Assembly (NCBI GenBank): GCA_947447895.1
Contig: CANFLM010000011.1
Span: 1-55,344, forward strand
Direction of reading: 5' to 3'
Origin: Hyphomicrobiales bacterium
GTDB lineage: Bacteria; Pseudomonadota; Alphaproteobacteria; Rhizobiales; Beijerinckiaceae
DNA length: 55,344 nt
The notes below the pieces were generated by a model. It worked only from the letters and a program-made list of their open reading frames with translations. It did no database searches and had not been told where the DNA came from. A program made the position numbers and the translations under genes. Below are positions 25,314 through 33,436 of this stretch, one piece after another; within the stretch, counting starts at the first letter, position 1, and each line of letters opens with the position of its first letter.

Positions 25314-26255
25314 ATGACTTCTTCCATTTTCAAGGGCGTTGTCCCTGCCTTGATGACGCCTTGCAAGGCCGACCGCACACCCGATTTTGTCGCCCTCGTC
25401 AAAATGGGCAAAAAGATGATGGCTGACGGCATGAATGGCGTTGTCTATTGCGGCTCGATGGGGGACTGGCCCCTGTTGACCGACGAGCAGCGGATGGAAG
25501 GGGTCGAGCATCTGGTCAAAGCCGGGGTTCCGGTCATTGTCGGCACCGGTGCCCAGAACCCGCATCGGGCCAGCGCACTGGCTGCCCATGCCAAAAAGGT
25601 CGGAGCCAGCGGCTTGATGGTCATTCCGCGCGTGCTGTCACGCGGGTCGTCGGTCGCCGCCCAACGCGCCCACTTCGAAGGCGTGCTCGAAGCGGCGGTC
25701 GATCTGCCTTCGGTGATCTATAACAGCCCCTATTACGGCTTTGAAACCAAGGCCGATCTGTTCTTCGATCTGCGCCGGCGTTATCCGCACCTGATCGGTT
25801 TCAAGGAATTCGGCGGCGCGGCCTCGCTGCGCTATGCCGCAGAACACATCACCGGCCATGATGACACCGTTACGCTGATGGTCGGGGTCGATACGCAGGT
25901 GTTCCACGGCTATGTGAATTGCGGCGCGGTGGGTGCCATTACCGGCATCGGCAATGTGCTGCCCAAAGAAGTCTTGCATCTGGTCGCCTTGTGCGAAAAA
26001 GCCGCCACCGGCGATGCCACGGCCCGCCGTCAGGCCCTGGAGCTGGAACAGGCCCTGGCCATGCTGTCCTCCTTCGATGAAGGGGTCGATCTGGTGCTGT
26101 TCTACAAATATCTGATGGTGCTGGAAGGCCACCCCGAATACAGCCTGCATTTCAACAGCACCGACCAGTTGACCGCCAGCCAGCAAACCTATGCCCGCGA
26201 CCAGCTGACGCTGTTCAAGACCTGGTATCAGAGCTGGTCGGCCCACAAGGCCTGA
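25314..26255 (+). CDS. DHDPS-family aldolase/deaminase, probable 1-pyrroline-4-hydroxy-2-carboxylate deaminase
   Basis: A 313-residue class I aldolase-fold protein; ATG 25314 has a GAGGA site and matches the family start (FKGVVPALMTPCKAD). The Schiff-base Lys is in LIGFKEFGG, the Tyr in IYNSPYYGF, and GGS/GTG-type substrate loops are at YCGSMGDWPLL and VIVGTGAQN. CGSMGDWPL and the pairing with hydroxyproline epimerase 25 nt downstream match the deaminase that turns 1-pyrroline-4-hydroxy-2-carboxylate into 2-oxoglutarate semialdehyde. This specific activity is inferred from context and similarity; the general family is certain. The D-hydroxyproline oxidase and semialdehyde dehydrogenase of the pathway are not adjacent. 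Confidence 0.87.
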   Translation: MTSSIFKGVVPALMTPCKADRTPDFVALVKMGKKMMADGMNGVVYCGSMGDWPLLTDEQRMEGVEHLVKAGVPVIVGTGAQNPHRASALAAHAKKVGASGLMVIPRVLSRGSSVAAQRAHFEGVLEAAVDLPSVIYNSPYYGFETKADLFFDLRRRYPHLIGFKEFGGAASLRYAAEHITGHDDTVTLMVGVDTQVFHGYVNCGAVGAITGIGNVLPKEVLHLVALCEKAATGDATARRQALELEQALAMLSSFDEGVDLVLFYKYLMVLEGHPEYSLHFNSTDQLTASQQTYARDQLTLFKTWYQSWSAHKA

Positions 26256-26280
26256 GCCGCGAGATTGAAAGTCCAGACCG

Positions 26281-27207
26281 ATGAAAGTGATCGACTCCCA
26301 TACCGAGGGTGAACCGACCCGCCTGATCATCGACGGGGGACCGGACCTTGGGTCCGGGCCGCTGTCGGAACGGCTGCAGCGTATGATGCGCGACCATGAC
26401 AATGTGCGCTCGTTCGCTGTCAACGAACCGCGCGGCTATGACGCGTTGGTCGGTGCCCTGTTGTGCGAGCCCCATGACAAAACCTGTGCGGCGGGTGTGA
26501 TTTTCTTCAACAATGGTGGCTATCTCGGCATGTGCGGGCATGGCACCATCGGCACGGCGGTCACGCTGGCGCATATGGGACGGATCGGTCCGGGCACGCA
26601 CAGGTTCGAAACACCGGTGGGCATTGTCTCGGTCGAATTGATCGACCGCAACGAGGTGCTGATCGAAAACGTCGCCAGCTATCGCACGCACAAAGATGTC
26701 ACCGTCGTTGTGCCCGGCCTCGGGCCTGTCACCGGCGATGTCGCCTATGGCGGCAACTGGTTCTTTCTGGTGCAGCAATCGCCCTTCGCCCTCGAGATGG
26801 GCAATATCAACGCGCTGACCCAAGCCGCGCAAGCGGTGTCGGATGCGCTGGCCGCAAACGGCATCACTGGCGCACAGGGCGAACCGGTCGACCATATCGA
26901 GTTTTTCGGACCGCCGGTTTCGCCCGAAGGCCATAGCCGCAATTATGTGCTGTGTTCGGGCGGAGCCTATGACCGTTCGCCCTGCGGTACCGGCACCAGT
27001 GCCAAACTGGCCTGTCTGGCCGCAGACGGCAAATTGCTGCCCGGACAGGATTGGGTGCAGGAAAGCATTATCGGCAGCCGCTTCATCGCCCGTTACCGGA
27101 TGGACCAGGATCAGGTGATCCCCTCCATCCGTGGTCGTGCCTATGTGGTCGGCGAAGCGACCCTTTTGCGCGATCCGCTCGACCCGTTTGCCGACGGCTT
27201 GCGCTGA
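26281..27207 (+). CDS. 4-hydroxyproline 2-epimerase (proline racemase family)
   Basis: The 308-residue protein carries both catalytic cysteines of cofactor-independent proline racemase/hydroxyproline epimerase enzymes: GMCGHGTIG (near residue 88) and DRSPCGTGTSAKLACLAADGKL (near residue 235). Having both cysteines excludes the trans-3-hydroxyproline dehydratase subgroup, in which one is replaced. The opening VIDSHTEGEPTRLI is typical of the epimerases. It converts trans-4-hydroxy-L-proline to cis-4-hydroxy-D-proline in the cytoplasm. It is cotranscribed with the DHDPS-family gene and ends 5 nt from the stop of convergent putA. Confidence 0.92.
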   Translation: MKVIDSHTEGEPTRLIIDGGPDLGSGPLSERLQRMMRDHDNVRSFAVNEPRGYDALVGALLCEPHDKTCAAGVIFFNNGGYLGMCGHGTIGTAVTLAHMGRIGPGTHRFETPVGIVSVELIDRNEVLIENVASYRTHKDVTVVVPGLGPVTGDVAYGGNWFFLVQQSPFALEMGNINALTQAAQAVSDALAANGITGAQGEPVDHIEFFGPPVSPEGHSRNYVLCSGGAYDRSPCGTGTSAKLACLAADGKLLPGQDWVQESIIGSRFIARYRMDQDQVIPSIRGRAYVVGEATLLRDPLDPFADGLR

Positions 27208-27212
27208 ACCTT

Positions 27213-30200
27213 TTAATCCACCGTGGCCATCAGATCGGCATTGCCGCCAGCGGCCGCCGTGTTGATGGTGATGGTCTGCTCGGTCACAAAGCGCATCAGA
27301 TAATGCGGGCCACCCGCCTTCGGACCGGTTCCCGACAGGCCACAGCCCCCGAACGGTTGCGTGCCCACCACCGCGCCGATCATGGTGCGGTTGACGTAGC
27401 AATTGCCGATCGGCAGGGTTTTCGTGACTTTCTCGATCACGCTGTCGATGCGTGAATGGATGCCCAGCGTCAGGCCGTAGCCCAGTCCCGCCAAATCCTC
27501 CAGCACGGCATCCAGCGCATCGGCCTTGAAGCGCACAATTTGCAGCACGGGGCCGAAAATCTCCTCGCCGGCCTGCCCGATGCGGTCGATCTCGAACAGA
27601 TGCGGGGCCACGAACGATCCCTGGCGTGGTGCCTCTCCGGCATGGACCAGACGGCCATGCTGTTTCAGCCCGTCGATCTGCGCCATGATATTGGCCCTGG
27701 CCTCGGCATCGATCACCGGACCGATATGGGTGGACAGGGTTTCGGGGTTACCCAGATGCAGGGTCTCCACCGCCCCCTTGATCATCGCCAGCAGGCTGTC
27801 GGCGACATCCTCCTGCACGCACAGCAGCCGCAGCGCCGAACAGCGTTGCCCCGCCGAACGGAAAGCCGAGACCACCACATCGTCGCAAACCTGCTCGTTC
27901 AAAGCGGTGGCATCGACCAGCATGGCGTTGATGCCACCGGTTTCAGCAATTAACGGCACAATCGGTCCCGCTTTGGCAGCAAGACTCTGGTTGATCAGGC
28001 GGGCCGTCTGCGTCGAGCCGGTAAACACCACACCCGCGACGGCGGGATGCTCGACCAGAGCGGCGCCGATCCGGCCATCCCCGACCACCAGATGCAGGGC
28101 GGAAGGCTCGACACCGGCCTCGATCAACAGGCTGGTGGCAGCAAAAGCCACCAGCGGGGTCTGTTCGGCAGGCTTGGCGACAACCGCATTGCCCGCCACC
28201 AAAGCCGAAACCACCTGCCCCAAAAAGATCGCCAGAGGAAAATTCCACGGGCTGATCGCCACAAACACCCCGCGCGGGCGCAAACGCAACCGGTTGCTTT
28301 CGCCTGTCGGGCCGGGCATCACCTGCTCATGAGCCAGACTGCGCTCGGCCTCTTGGGCATAATAGCGGCAGAAATCGACAGCCTCGCGCAGTTCCGCCAA
28401 AGCATCATCAAGCGTCTTGCCAGCCTCGCGCTGCAACAGCGACAGAAACAGGCCGCGCCGGCTCTCCAGCAAATCCGCAGCCCGCCGCATCACATCAGCC
28501 CGCTTGGCAACAGAAACCTGCTGCCAGCGTCCAAAACCCTTGGATGCGGCCTGCATGGCGTGACGCGCCATTTCCCCGCTGGCCTCTTTGACCTCGCCGA
28601 TGATGGCACTCGGGTCTTGCGGGCTGGCGAGCCGCCGCACCTGACCGGCCTGTTTGATGCCATTGACCAGTGAAGCGGCTTCGCGCGAGGCGATCGCGGC
28701 ACCGGCCTTGACCTCGGCCAACAAGGCCTTGAGGCTGGCCTCGTGGCCGAATTCGACCCCCGAGGAATTGCGCCGCCCCGCCCCGTAAAGATCGACCGGC
28801 AGCGCGAGAGAACGGTGGCGGGCCTGCTCGGGCGAGCCGATCAGGGCTTGCGGCCTGCGCAACAGGGTTTCGACCGGCACCGACGCATCGGCCGAGACCG
28901 ACACGAACGAGGAATTGGCGCCGTTTTCGAGCAAGCGGCGCACCAGATAGGCCAGCAAATCCCGATAGCCGCCCACAGGCGCATAGGTGCGGCAAGCCAG
29001 TTGCGGATGGAGGGTCAGCAGCCGGCGATACAGCGTATCGCCCATGCCGTGCAGCCGCTGGAATTCAAAACCGTCAAACCCTCCCGCATCGGCAAGAACG
29101 GTCGCAACCGTCAGCGCATTGTGGGTGGCAAATTGCGGATAGAGCCGCGGACGTGCCGCGAGCAAGCGGCGTGCACAGGCCTCATAGGCCAAATCTGTCA
29201 TGGCCTTGCGGGTAAAGACCGGAAAATCAGGCAAGCCACGCTCCTGCGCGCGTTTGACCTCGGTGTCCCAATAGGCCCCTTTGACCAGCCGCACCATCAT
29301 GGTGCGGTCAAGCCTGCATGCCAATGTGTCGCACCAGTCGATCACCTCCATCGCCCGCTTCTGATAGGCCTGGATGGCAAGCCCGAACCCGCTCCAGCCC
29401 GCAAGCGACGGATCGGAAAAGACGGCTCCTATCACATCCAGCGACAATTCGAGCCGGTCGGCTTCTTCCGCATCGACCGTAAAGTTCAGGTTATAGGCCT
29501 TGGCCGCCCGCGCCAGCTCAAGCACGATCGGGCACAACTCGTCCATCACCTGTGCATGGGCGGTCGCCTCGTAGCGCGGATGCAGGGCCGACAATTTGAC
29601 CGAGATCCCGGGCCTGTCCGGCAAAGGCTTGCTGCCGGCGGCCTTGCCGATGGCCTCGATGGCCGCATGGTAGGAGGCCCGATATTGGCGGGCATCCTCC
29701 AGATTGCGCGCCCCTTCGCCCAGCATGTCATAGGAGTAGCGGAACATCCGTCCCTCCGCACTGTCGGCGCGGCTCAAGGCCTCGTCGATGGACTGCCCCA
29801 ACACGAAATGCTGTCCCAGCAGGCGCATGGCCTGGCGCACCGCCATCCGCAAGGCCGGCAGGCCGATGCGCTTGCCCAGCTGCGACAACAGGCCATCGGG
29901 CGTTTCACCCGGTCGGATCACCCGCGCCGACAGGCCCAAAGCCCAGGCCGAGGCTTGCACCATCAAGGGGCCGACAGGGCTTTCATGATGCAGAAAATCA
30001 CCTTGTCCCAACTTGTCCTCGATCAGCTTTTCGGCTGTCAGATGGTCTGGCACACGCAACAGAGCTTCGGCCAGCACCATCAGAGCCAGCCCTTCGGGGG
30101 TCGACAGCGCATAGGCATGCAGCAAATCCTCAACCCCGCCCACGCCATGCCCCGTGTCGCGGATCGAGGCAATCAACTGCCTGCCCAGCTCGTCGATCGC

Positions 30201-30308
30201 CGCTTCGCTTTGGGCACTGCGTGGCGGAGCCACCAGCCAGCGGGTCGCAAACAGCGCATCATCTTCCGCATAGGCTGCACGAAAAGGGACAAGAGATTGT
30301 GAGGACAT
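27213..30308 (-). CDS. putA: Bifunctional proline dehydrogenase / L-glutamate gamma-semialdehyde dehydrogenase
   Basis: ATG 30308 is preferred over an upstream TTG because AGAGG lies 6 nt before it; the product has 1031 residues. The first half is the FAD-dependent proline dehydrogenase barrel (FRYSYDMLGEGARN, ISVKLSALHPRYE, MVRLVKGAYWDTEVKRAQ, FATHNALTVATVL). The second half is the P5C dehydrogenase domain with LRPRGVFVAISPWNFPLAIF, the catalytic Glu in LIAETGGINAML and the Cys in AGQRCSALRLLCV. There is no N-terminal ribbon-helix-helix domain, so it is not an autogenous repressor. It oxidises proline to glutamate, passing electrons to the quinone pool. Control is probably by the divergent Lrp protein. 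Confidence 0.96.
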   Translation of the reverse strand: MSSQSLVPFRAAYAEDDALFATRWLVAPPRSAQSEAAIDELGRQLIASIRDTGHGVGGVEDLLHAYALSTPEGLALMVLAEALLRVPDHLTAEKLIEDKLGQGDFLHHESPVGPLMVQASAWALGLSARVIRPGETPDGLLSQLGKRIGLPALRMAVRQAMRLLGQHFVLGQSIDEALSRADSAEGRMFRYSYDMLGEGARNLEDARQYRASYHAAIEAIGKAAGSKPLPDRPGISVKLSALHPRYEATAHAQVMDELCPIVLELARAAKAYNLNFTVDAEEADRLELSLDVIGAVFSDPSLAGWSGFGLAIQAYQKRAMEVIDWCDTLACRLDRTMMVRLVKGAYWDTEVKRAQERGLPDFPVFTRKAMTDLAYEACARRLLAARPRLYPQFATHNALTVATVLADAGGFDGFEFQRLHGMGDTLYRRLLTLHPQLACRTYAPVGGYRDLLAYLVRRLLENGANSSFVSVSADASVPVETLLRRPQALIGSPEQARHRSLALPVDLYGAGRRNSSGVEFGHEASLKALLAEVKAGAAIASREAASLVNGIKQAGQVRRLASPQDPSAIIGEVKEASGEMARHAMQAASKGFGRWQQVSVAKRADVMRRAADLLESRRGLFLSLLQREAGKTLDDALAELREAVDFCRYYAQEAERSLAHEQVMPGPTGESNRLRLRPRGVFVAISPWNFPLAIFLGQVVSALVAGNAVVAKPAEQTPLVAFAATSLLIEAGVEPSALHLVVGDGRIGAALVEHPAVAGVVFTGSTQTARLINQSLAAKAGPIVPLIAETGGINAMLVDATALNEQVCDDVVVSAFRSAGQRCSALRLLCVQEDVADSLLAMIKGAVETLHLGNPETLSTHIGPVIDAEARANIMAQIDGLKQHGRLVHAGEAPRQGSFVAPHLFEIDRIGQAGEEIFGPVLQIVRFKADALDAVLEDLAGLGYGLTLGIHSRIDSVIEKVTKTLPIGNCYVNRTMIGAVVGTQPFGGCGLSGTGPKAGGPHYLMRFVTEQTITINTAAAGGNADLMATVD

Positions 30309-30340
30309 GGCAAACCTCTGTTGTGACAATGAATAACCTT

Positions 30341-30402
30341 AAATTATTGGAAAATTTGGAGATGACATCCGCTAAATTTGGAAATATTAAGTGAATATCA
30401 CT
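30341..30402. promoter_or_regulatory. Candidate Lrp/PutR-type binding region between putA and lrp
   Basis: The 140-bp divergent gap is very AT-rich. It holds two perfect copies of AAATTTGGA (30352-30360 and 30374-30382) whose starts are 22 bp apart, two helical turns, plus a related AAATTATTGGA at 30341-30351. A small palindrome AGTGA-ATA-TCACT lies at 30390-30402. Phased repeats on one DNA face are typical of octameric Lrp-family regulators. Confidence 0.6.
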
Positions 30403-30448
30403 AAAATAATGATATTTTATAGTGAAAAAACACAGAAGGCAGATAGCC

Positions 30449-30919
30449 ATGCCGGGCGATGATCCGATAGACCGTCTCGACCGCCGAATCCTCGACCTGC
30501 TGCAGCGTGACGGGCGGTTGAGCCATGTGGAACTGGCCGAACGGATCGGCCTCTCGCCGACGGCGGCATCGGAGCGGGTCAAACGGCTGACGCGCGAGGG
30601 CTATCTGACCGGCTACCGCGCCACGCTCGACCCGCAAAGGCTCGGACGCGGGCTGTTGGTGTTTGTCGAGGTTCTGCTGGACCGCACCACACCCGACGTG
30701 TTCGATCTGTTTGCGACGGCCGCCCAGAAAGCCCCGGAAGTGCTCGAATGCCACATGGTGGCAGGCGGCTTCGACTATCTTCTGAAAACCCGCGTAGCCG
30801 ATATGGCCGCCTATCGCGGATTTTTGGGGGAAGTCGTGGCGCAATTTCCGGGCGTCCGCGAAACCCGCACCTATGTGGTGATGGAAGAGGTCAAGAGCGA
30901 CGGCTTCCTGCCGATTTGA
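30449..30919 (+). CDS. Lrp/AsnC family regulator (PutR-like)
   Basis: The protein of 156 residues has the standard Lrp architecture: an N-terminal helix-turn-helix (DRLDRRILDLLQRDGRLSHV, then ELAERIGLSPTAASERVKRL) and a C-terminal RAM ligand-binding domain (VLECHMVAGGFDYLLKTRV, then VRETRTYVVMEEVK). ATG 30449 is preferred; a GTG at 30422 would add nine basic residues without a ribosome site. Divergence from putA strongly suggests it is the proline-responsive activator of putA, as PutR is in rhizobia and Rhodobacter. It ends 4 nt from the stop of the convergent arginase gene. Confidence 0.92.
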   Translation: MPGDDPIDRLDRRILDLLQRDGRLSHVELAERIGLSPTAASERVKRLTREGYLTGYRATLDPQRLGRGLLVFVEVLLDRTTPDVFDLFATAAQKAPEVLECHMVAGGFDYLLKTRVADMAAYRGFLGEVVAQFPGVRETRTYVVMEEVKSDGFLPI

Positions 30920-30923
30920 CCCC

Positions 30924-31892
30924 TTATGCGGCAGCGTGGGCGCAGGCCGCAAAGACCGGATCGAACAAGCGGCCAACCAGATTGACCAACACTCTCGCCG
31001 TGCGCCCCTGCTCGTCCAGATCAGGGTTGTATTCGACCAGATCGAGGCTGGAGACCAGACCACTGGCACACAGCAGATCCATCAAGCGGCGGGCCTCGTG
31101 AAGCGACAGACCGCCAGGCACCGGCGTGCCGACAGCCGGCGCCAGCGCGGGATCAAGGCAATCGGCATCGAAACTGACATGCAATAAGCCGTTGGCCTGC
31201 CGCACCTGCTGCAAAAATGGTTTGATCAACCGGTCAATTCCAGCTGTTCTCACTGTATCCATTGTGTGGAGCCTGACAGCGGAGCGCATCAATAGACGGC
31301 TTTCAGCGGGATCGACACTGCGGATCCCCAAGAGACAGACCCGGGCCGGATCGACGGGGCAATCCAGCGCGGGATAATAGCCGGCAAAGCCCTGTTGTCC
31401 CGTCGCATAGGCCAGCGGCACGCCGTGCAAATTGCCGCTGCTTGTGGTGTCGAGCGTATGGAAATCGGGATGGGCGTCCAGCCAGAGCACGAAAAGCGGA
31501 CGGCCAAGCACTTCGGCACGCCGCGCCATCGCGGGCAATGTCCCGGCGGCAATCGCATGATCCCCGCCGACAAACACCGGACGCGTATCGGCGCTGGCCT
31601 CGAAAGCGCGCTCGCCGATCACCTTTGTTACCGCCCGCACCAGAGCCAGCGATTTCAGCGCCGGATTGGGATGGGCAAGCTGTTGGTGCGACACATCCGG
31701 CGGCAAGGCAAATGTTTCAATCTCGCTGCCGCGGGCATCGAGTGCGGCACACAGACCCGCCACCATCAGGGCCTCGGGCCCTTTCGCACAGCCTTGCCGG
31801 CCGGCCCCATGCCCGAATGGCAGAGCCAGAGCACGCAGACGCTGCCGCCCCGCCATCCCCACATGATCAAAACCGTGCTGTTTGAAACCCAC
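30924..31892 (-). CDS. Arginase (ureohydrolase family)
   Basis: The protein of 322 residues shows the binuclear manganese ligands of ureohydrolases: the His in FVGGDHAIAAG, the triad in VLWLDAHPDFHT (D-A-H-x-D) and the pair in VSFDADCLDP (D-x-D). PAVGTPVPGGLSLHEA and SLDLVEYNPDLD are the other arginase signatures. The start is a GTG with a strong GGGAGGG site; an internal ATG at 31856 is less well placed. It hydrolyses L-arginine to ornithine and urea in the cytoplasm. It is divergent from a second Lrp-type regulator, which is the likely controller. Agmatinase-type specificity is possible but less likely. Confidence 0.9.
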   Translation of the reverse strand: MGFKQHGFDHVGMAGRQRLRALALPFGHGAGRQGCAKGPEALMVAGLCAALDARGSEIETFALPPDVSHQQLAHPNPALKSLALVRAVTKVIGERAFEASADTRPVFVGGDHAIAAGTLPAMARRAEVLGRPLFVLWLDAHPDFHTLDTTSSGNLHGVPLAYATGQQGFAGYYPALDCPVDPARVCLLGIRSVDPAESRLLMRSAVRLHTMDTVRTAGIDRLIKPFLQQVRQANGLLHVSFDADCLDPALAPAVGTPVPGGLSLHEARRLMDLLCASGLVSSLDLVEYNPDLDEQGRTARVLVNLVGRLFDPVFAACAHAAA

Positions 31893-32024
31893 AAAACCCT
31901 CCCGCCCCGCGTCAGAAAGACTGCATTAAAGCCGCAAGGACCGGCAGAATATAGAAGCCAAATTGGATTAAATGATGCTAGAATAGACCATTCCGGAAGC
32001 TATATTGATCATATTGGAAAGACC

Positions 32025-32462
32025 ATGGACTCTTTCGATACACGGTTGATCACCCTGCTCAGGCATGATTCCCGCCGCTCCCTCTCCGATCTCGCGGCTG
32101 ATCTGGGCACCTCACGGGCCACCGTGCGCAGCCGGATCGAGCGGTTGAAGCAATCGGGCGACATCATCGGTTTTACGGTGATCCTGCGCTCGGACACCGT
32201 CGATCTGCCGGTACGCGGGGTCATGATGATCGAGATCGAGGGGCATGTGGCCGACAAGGTGATCAGCCAGCTGAGCGGGTTCCCCGAAATTGCCGACATC
32301 CACACCACCAACGGCAAATGGGATCTGGTGGTCATGCTCGGCGCGCAAAGTCTGGTCGACTTCGACCGTATCTTGCGGCACATTCGCCTGATCCCCGGCA
32401 TTATTGCCAGCGAAACCAGCCTGCTGCTGGCCACCCCCCGCAGCACCAAAGCGCGTCTCTGA
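32025..32462 (+). CDS. Lrp/AsnC family regulator
   Basis: The start at 32025 follows GGAAAG and opens the 145-residue Lrp fold; the long open frame upstream overlaps the opposite-strand arginase gene and is not real. The N-terminal helix-turn-helix is DTRLITLLRHDSRRSLSDLA followed by DLGTSRATVRSRIERLKQSG. The C-terminal RAM domain includes FPEIADIHTTNGKWDLVVML and IPGIIASETSLLLAT. It lies divergently from arginase, and the gap contains TTGGA motifs (31963-31967 and 32014-32018) like those at the putA/lrp promoter. Probably an amino-acid-responsive activator of arginase and of the DUF1989 gene. Confidence 0.92.
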   Translation: MDSFDTRLITLLRHDSRRSLSDLAADLGTSRATVRSRIERLKQSGDIIGFTVILRSDTVDLPVRGVMMIEIEGHVADKVISQLSGFPEIADIHTTNGKWDLVVMLGAQSLVDFDRILRHIRLIPGIIASETSLLLATPRSTKARL

Positions 32463-32491
32463 CACCCAGCACGACCCTTCAGGAGCCGAAC

Positions 32492-33340
32492 ATGACGACA
32501 GTGCCAGCCCCCGACGATGCCGCCGCCCGCCGCGCCATCAAACCGGTGATCTGCTATGATGTCGACACCCTACCCGCCCCCGATATGGCGCTCTACCGGC
32601 AAGCGCGCTCGACGCTGGTCAAAGTGGCAGAGGTGGTGGTGCCACCCCGTGATGCGGCTTGCTTTTCGGTCAAGGCCGGACAGTTTTTCCGCATCCGCAG
32701 CATTGAGGGGCCCCAGGTCGGCGATCTCAATCTCTGGAATAGCCACAACCTCGGCGAACGCTTTTTCAGCGGCAAAACCCGTGCCCTGCACGCCACCCAC
32801 GTCACCACCGGCCACCGTCTGTGGAGCAACTTGCCCTTTTTGCGTCCGATGGCCACCATCACCCATGACACACTGGGCTGGTACGGTTTTGACGAGCATG
32901 GCGGCGGCATCCATGACGTGATCGGCACGCGCTGCGATCCCTATACCAACCGCCTGTTGCGCGGCACGGATTACCACCATTGCTGCCATTCCAACCTCAC
33001 CCGCGCCCTGTCGAAAGCCACCGGCCTCGACCTGGCCGAGGCCGAACCGCATGTGCATGATGTCCTGAACGTGTTCATGTGCACGGGCTTTACCCGCGAC
33101 ACCCATCAATATTTCATGAAAGCCAGTCCGGTGCGTCCTGGCGATTACATCGAGATGATTGCCGAAATTGACCTGCTCGGCTCGCTCTCGGCCTGCCCCG
33201 GCGGCGATTGCAGCGAAACCCATTCGGGTGACGTGGCCCGGTGCTATCCCCTGCTGGTTGAAATCTTCGATGCCGATCCCGAAATCCTTAGACACTGGAC
33301 CCCTGCTCCGATCAACGCCTATCCGCGCACGCATGGCTAG
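32492..33340 (+). CDS. DUF1989 / urea carboxylase-associated family protein
   Basis: The product has 282 residues with the DUF1989 pattern: FSVKAGQFFRIRSIEGPQVG, DLNLWNSHNLGERFFSGKTR and a Cys/His-rich centre (YHHCCHSNLTRAL, VFMCTGFTRDTHQYF) with a later CPGGDCSE. The conserved cysteines and histidines suggest a metal site. Paired shorter members work with urea/guanidine carboxylases as carboxyguanidine deiminase. Single, longer ones like this have no settled function. AGGAG precedes the ATG. It follows the Lrp gene by 29 nt and faces arginase, so a role in guanidino, urea or related amine metabolism is a reasonable inference. Confidence 0.85.
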   Translation: MTTVPAPDDAAARRAIKPVICYDVDTLPAPDMALYRQARSTLVKVAEVVVPPRDAACFSVKAGQFFRIRSIEGPQVGDLNLWNSHNLGERFFSGKTRALHATHVTTGHRLWSNLPFLRPMATITHDTLGWYGFDEHGGGIHDVIGTRCDPYTNRLLRGTDYHHCCHSNLTRALSKATGLDLAEAEPHVHDVLNVFMCTGFTRDTHQYFMKASPVRPGDYIEMIAEIDLLGSLSACPGGDCSETHSGDVARCYPLLVEIFDADPEILRHWTPAPINAYPRTHG

Positions 33341-33436
33341 GAAGCCGATTGCGTCTTTCGATTTCCCTGATGACCTTTTATAGCTGATACAGCCCTTTGA
33401 TGAACTAGGGTCAACAATCCAGCAGAAAGCCTTGCA

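Noticed and set aside
28743-30302. A 519-codon plus-strand open frame opposite putA
   Set aside because: Antisense shadow of the proline dehydrogenase half of PutA; no homology features.
31993-32014. ATATTGATCATATT near the second Lrp start as a palindromic operator
   Set aside because: The arms do not align symmetrically around a single centre once checked; only the short TGATCA core is a true palindrome.
31395-32024. Upstream extension of the second Lrp gene
   Set aside because: It would overlap arginase on the other strand and add over 200 residues without any similarity; the ATG at 32025 has a good ribosome site and begins the Lrp fold.
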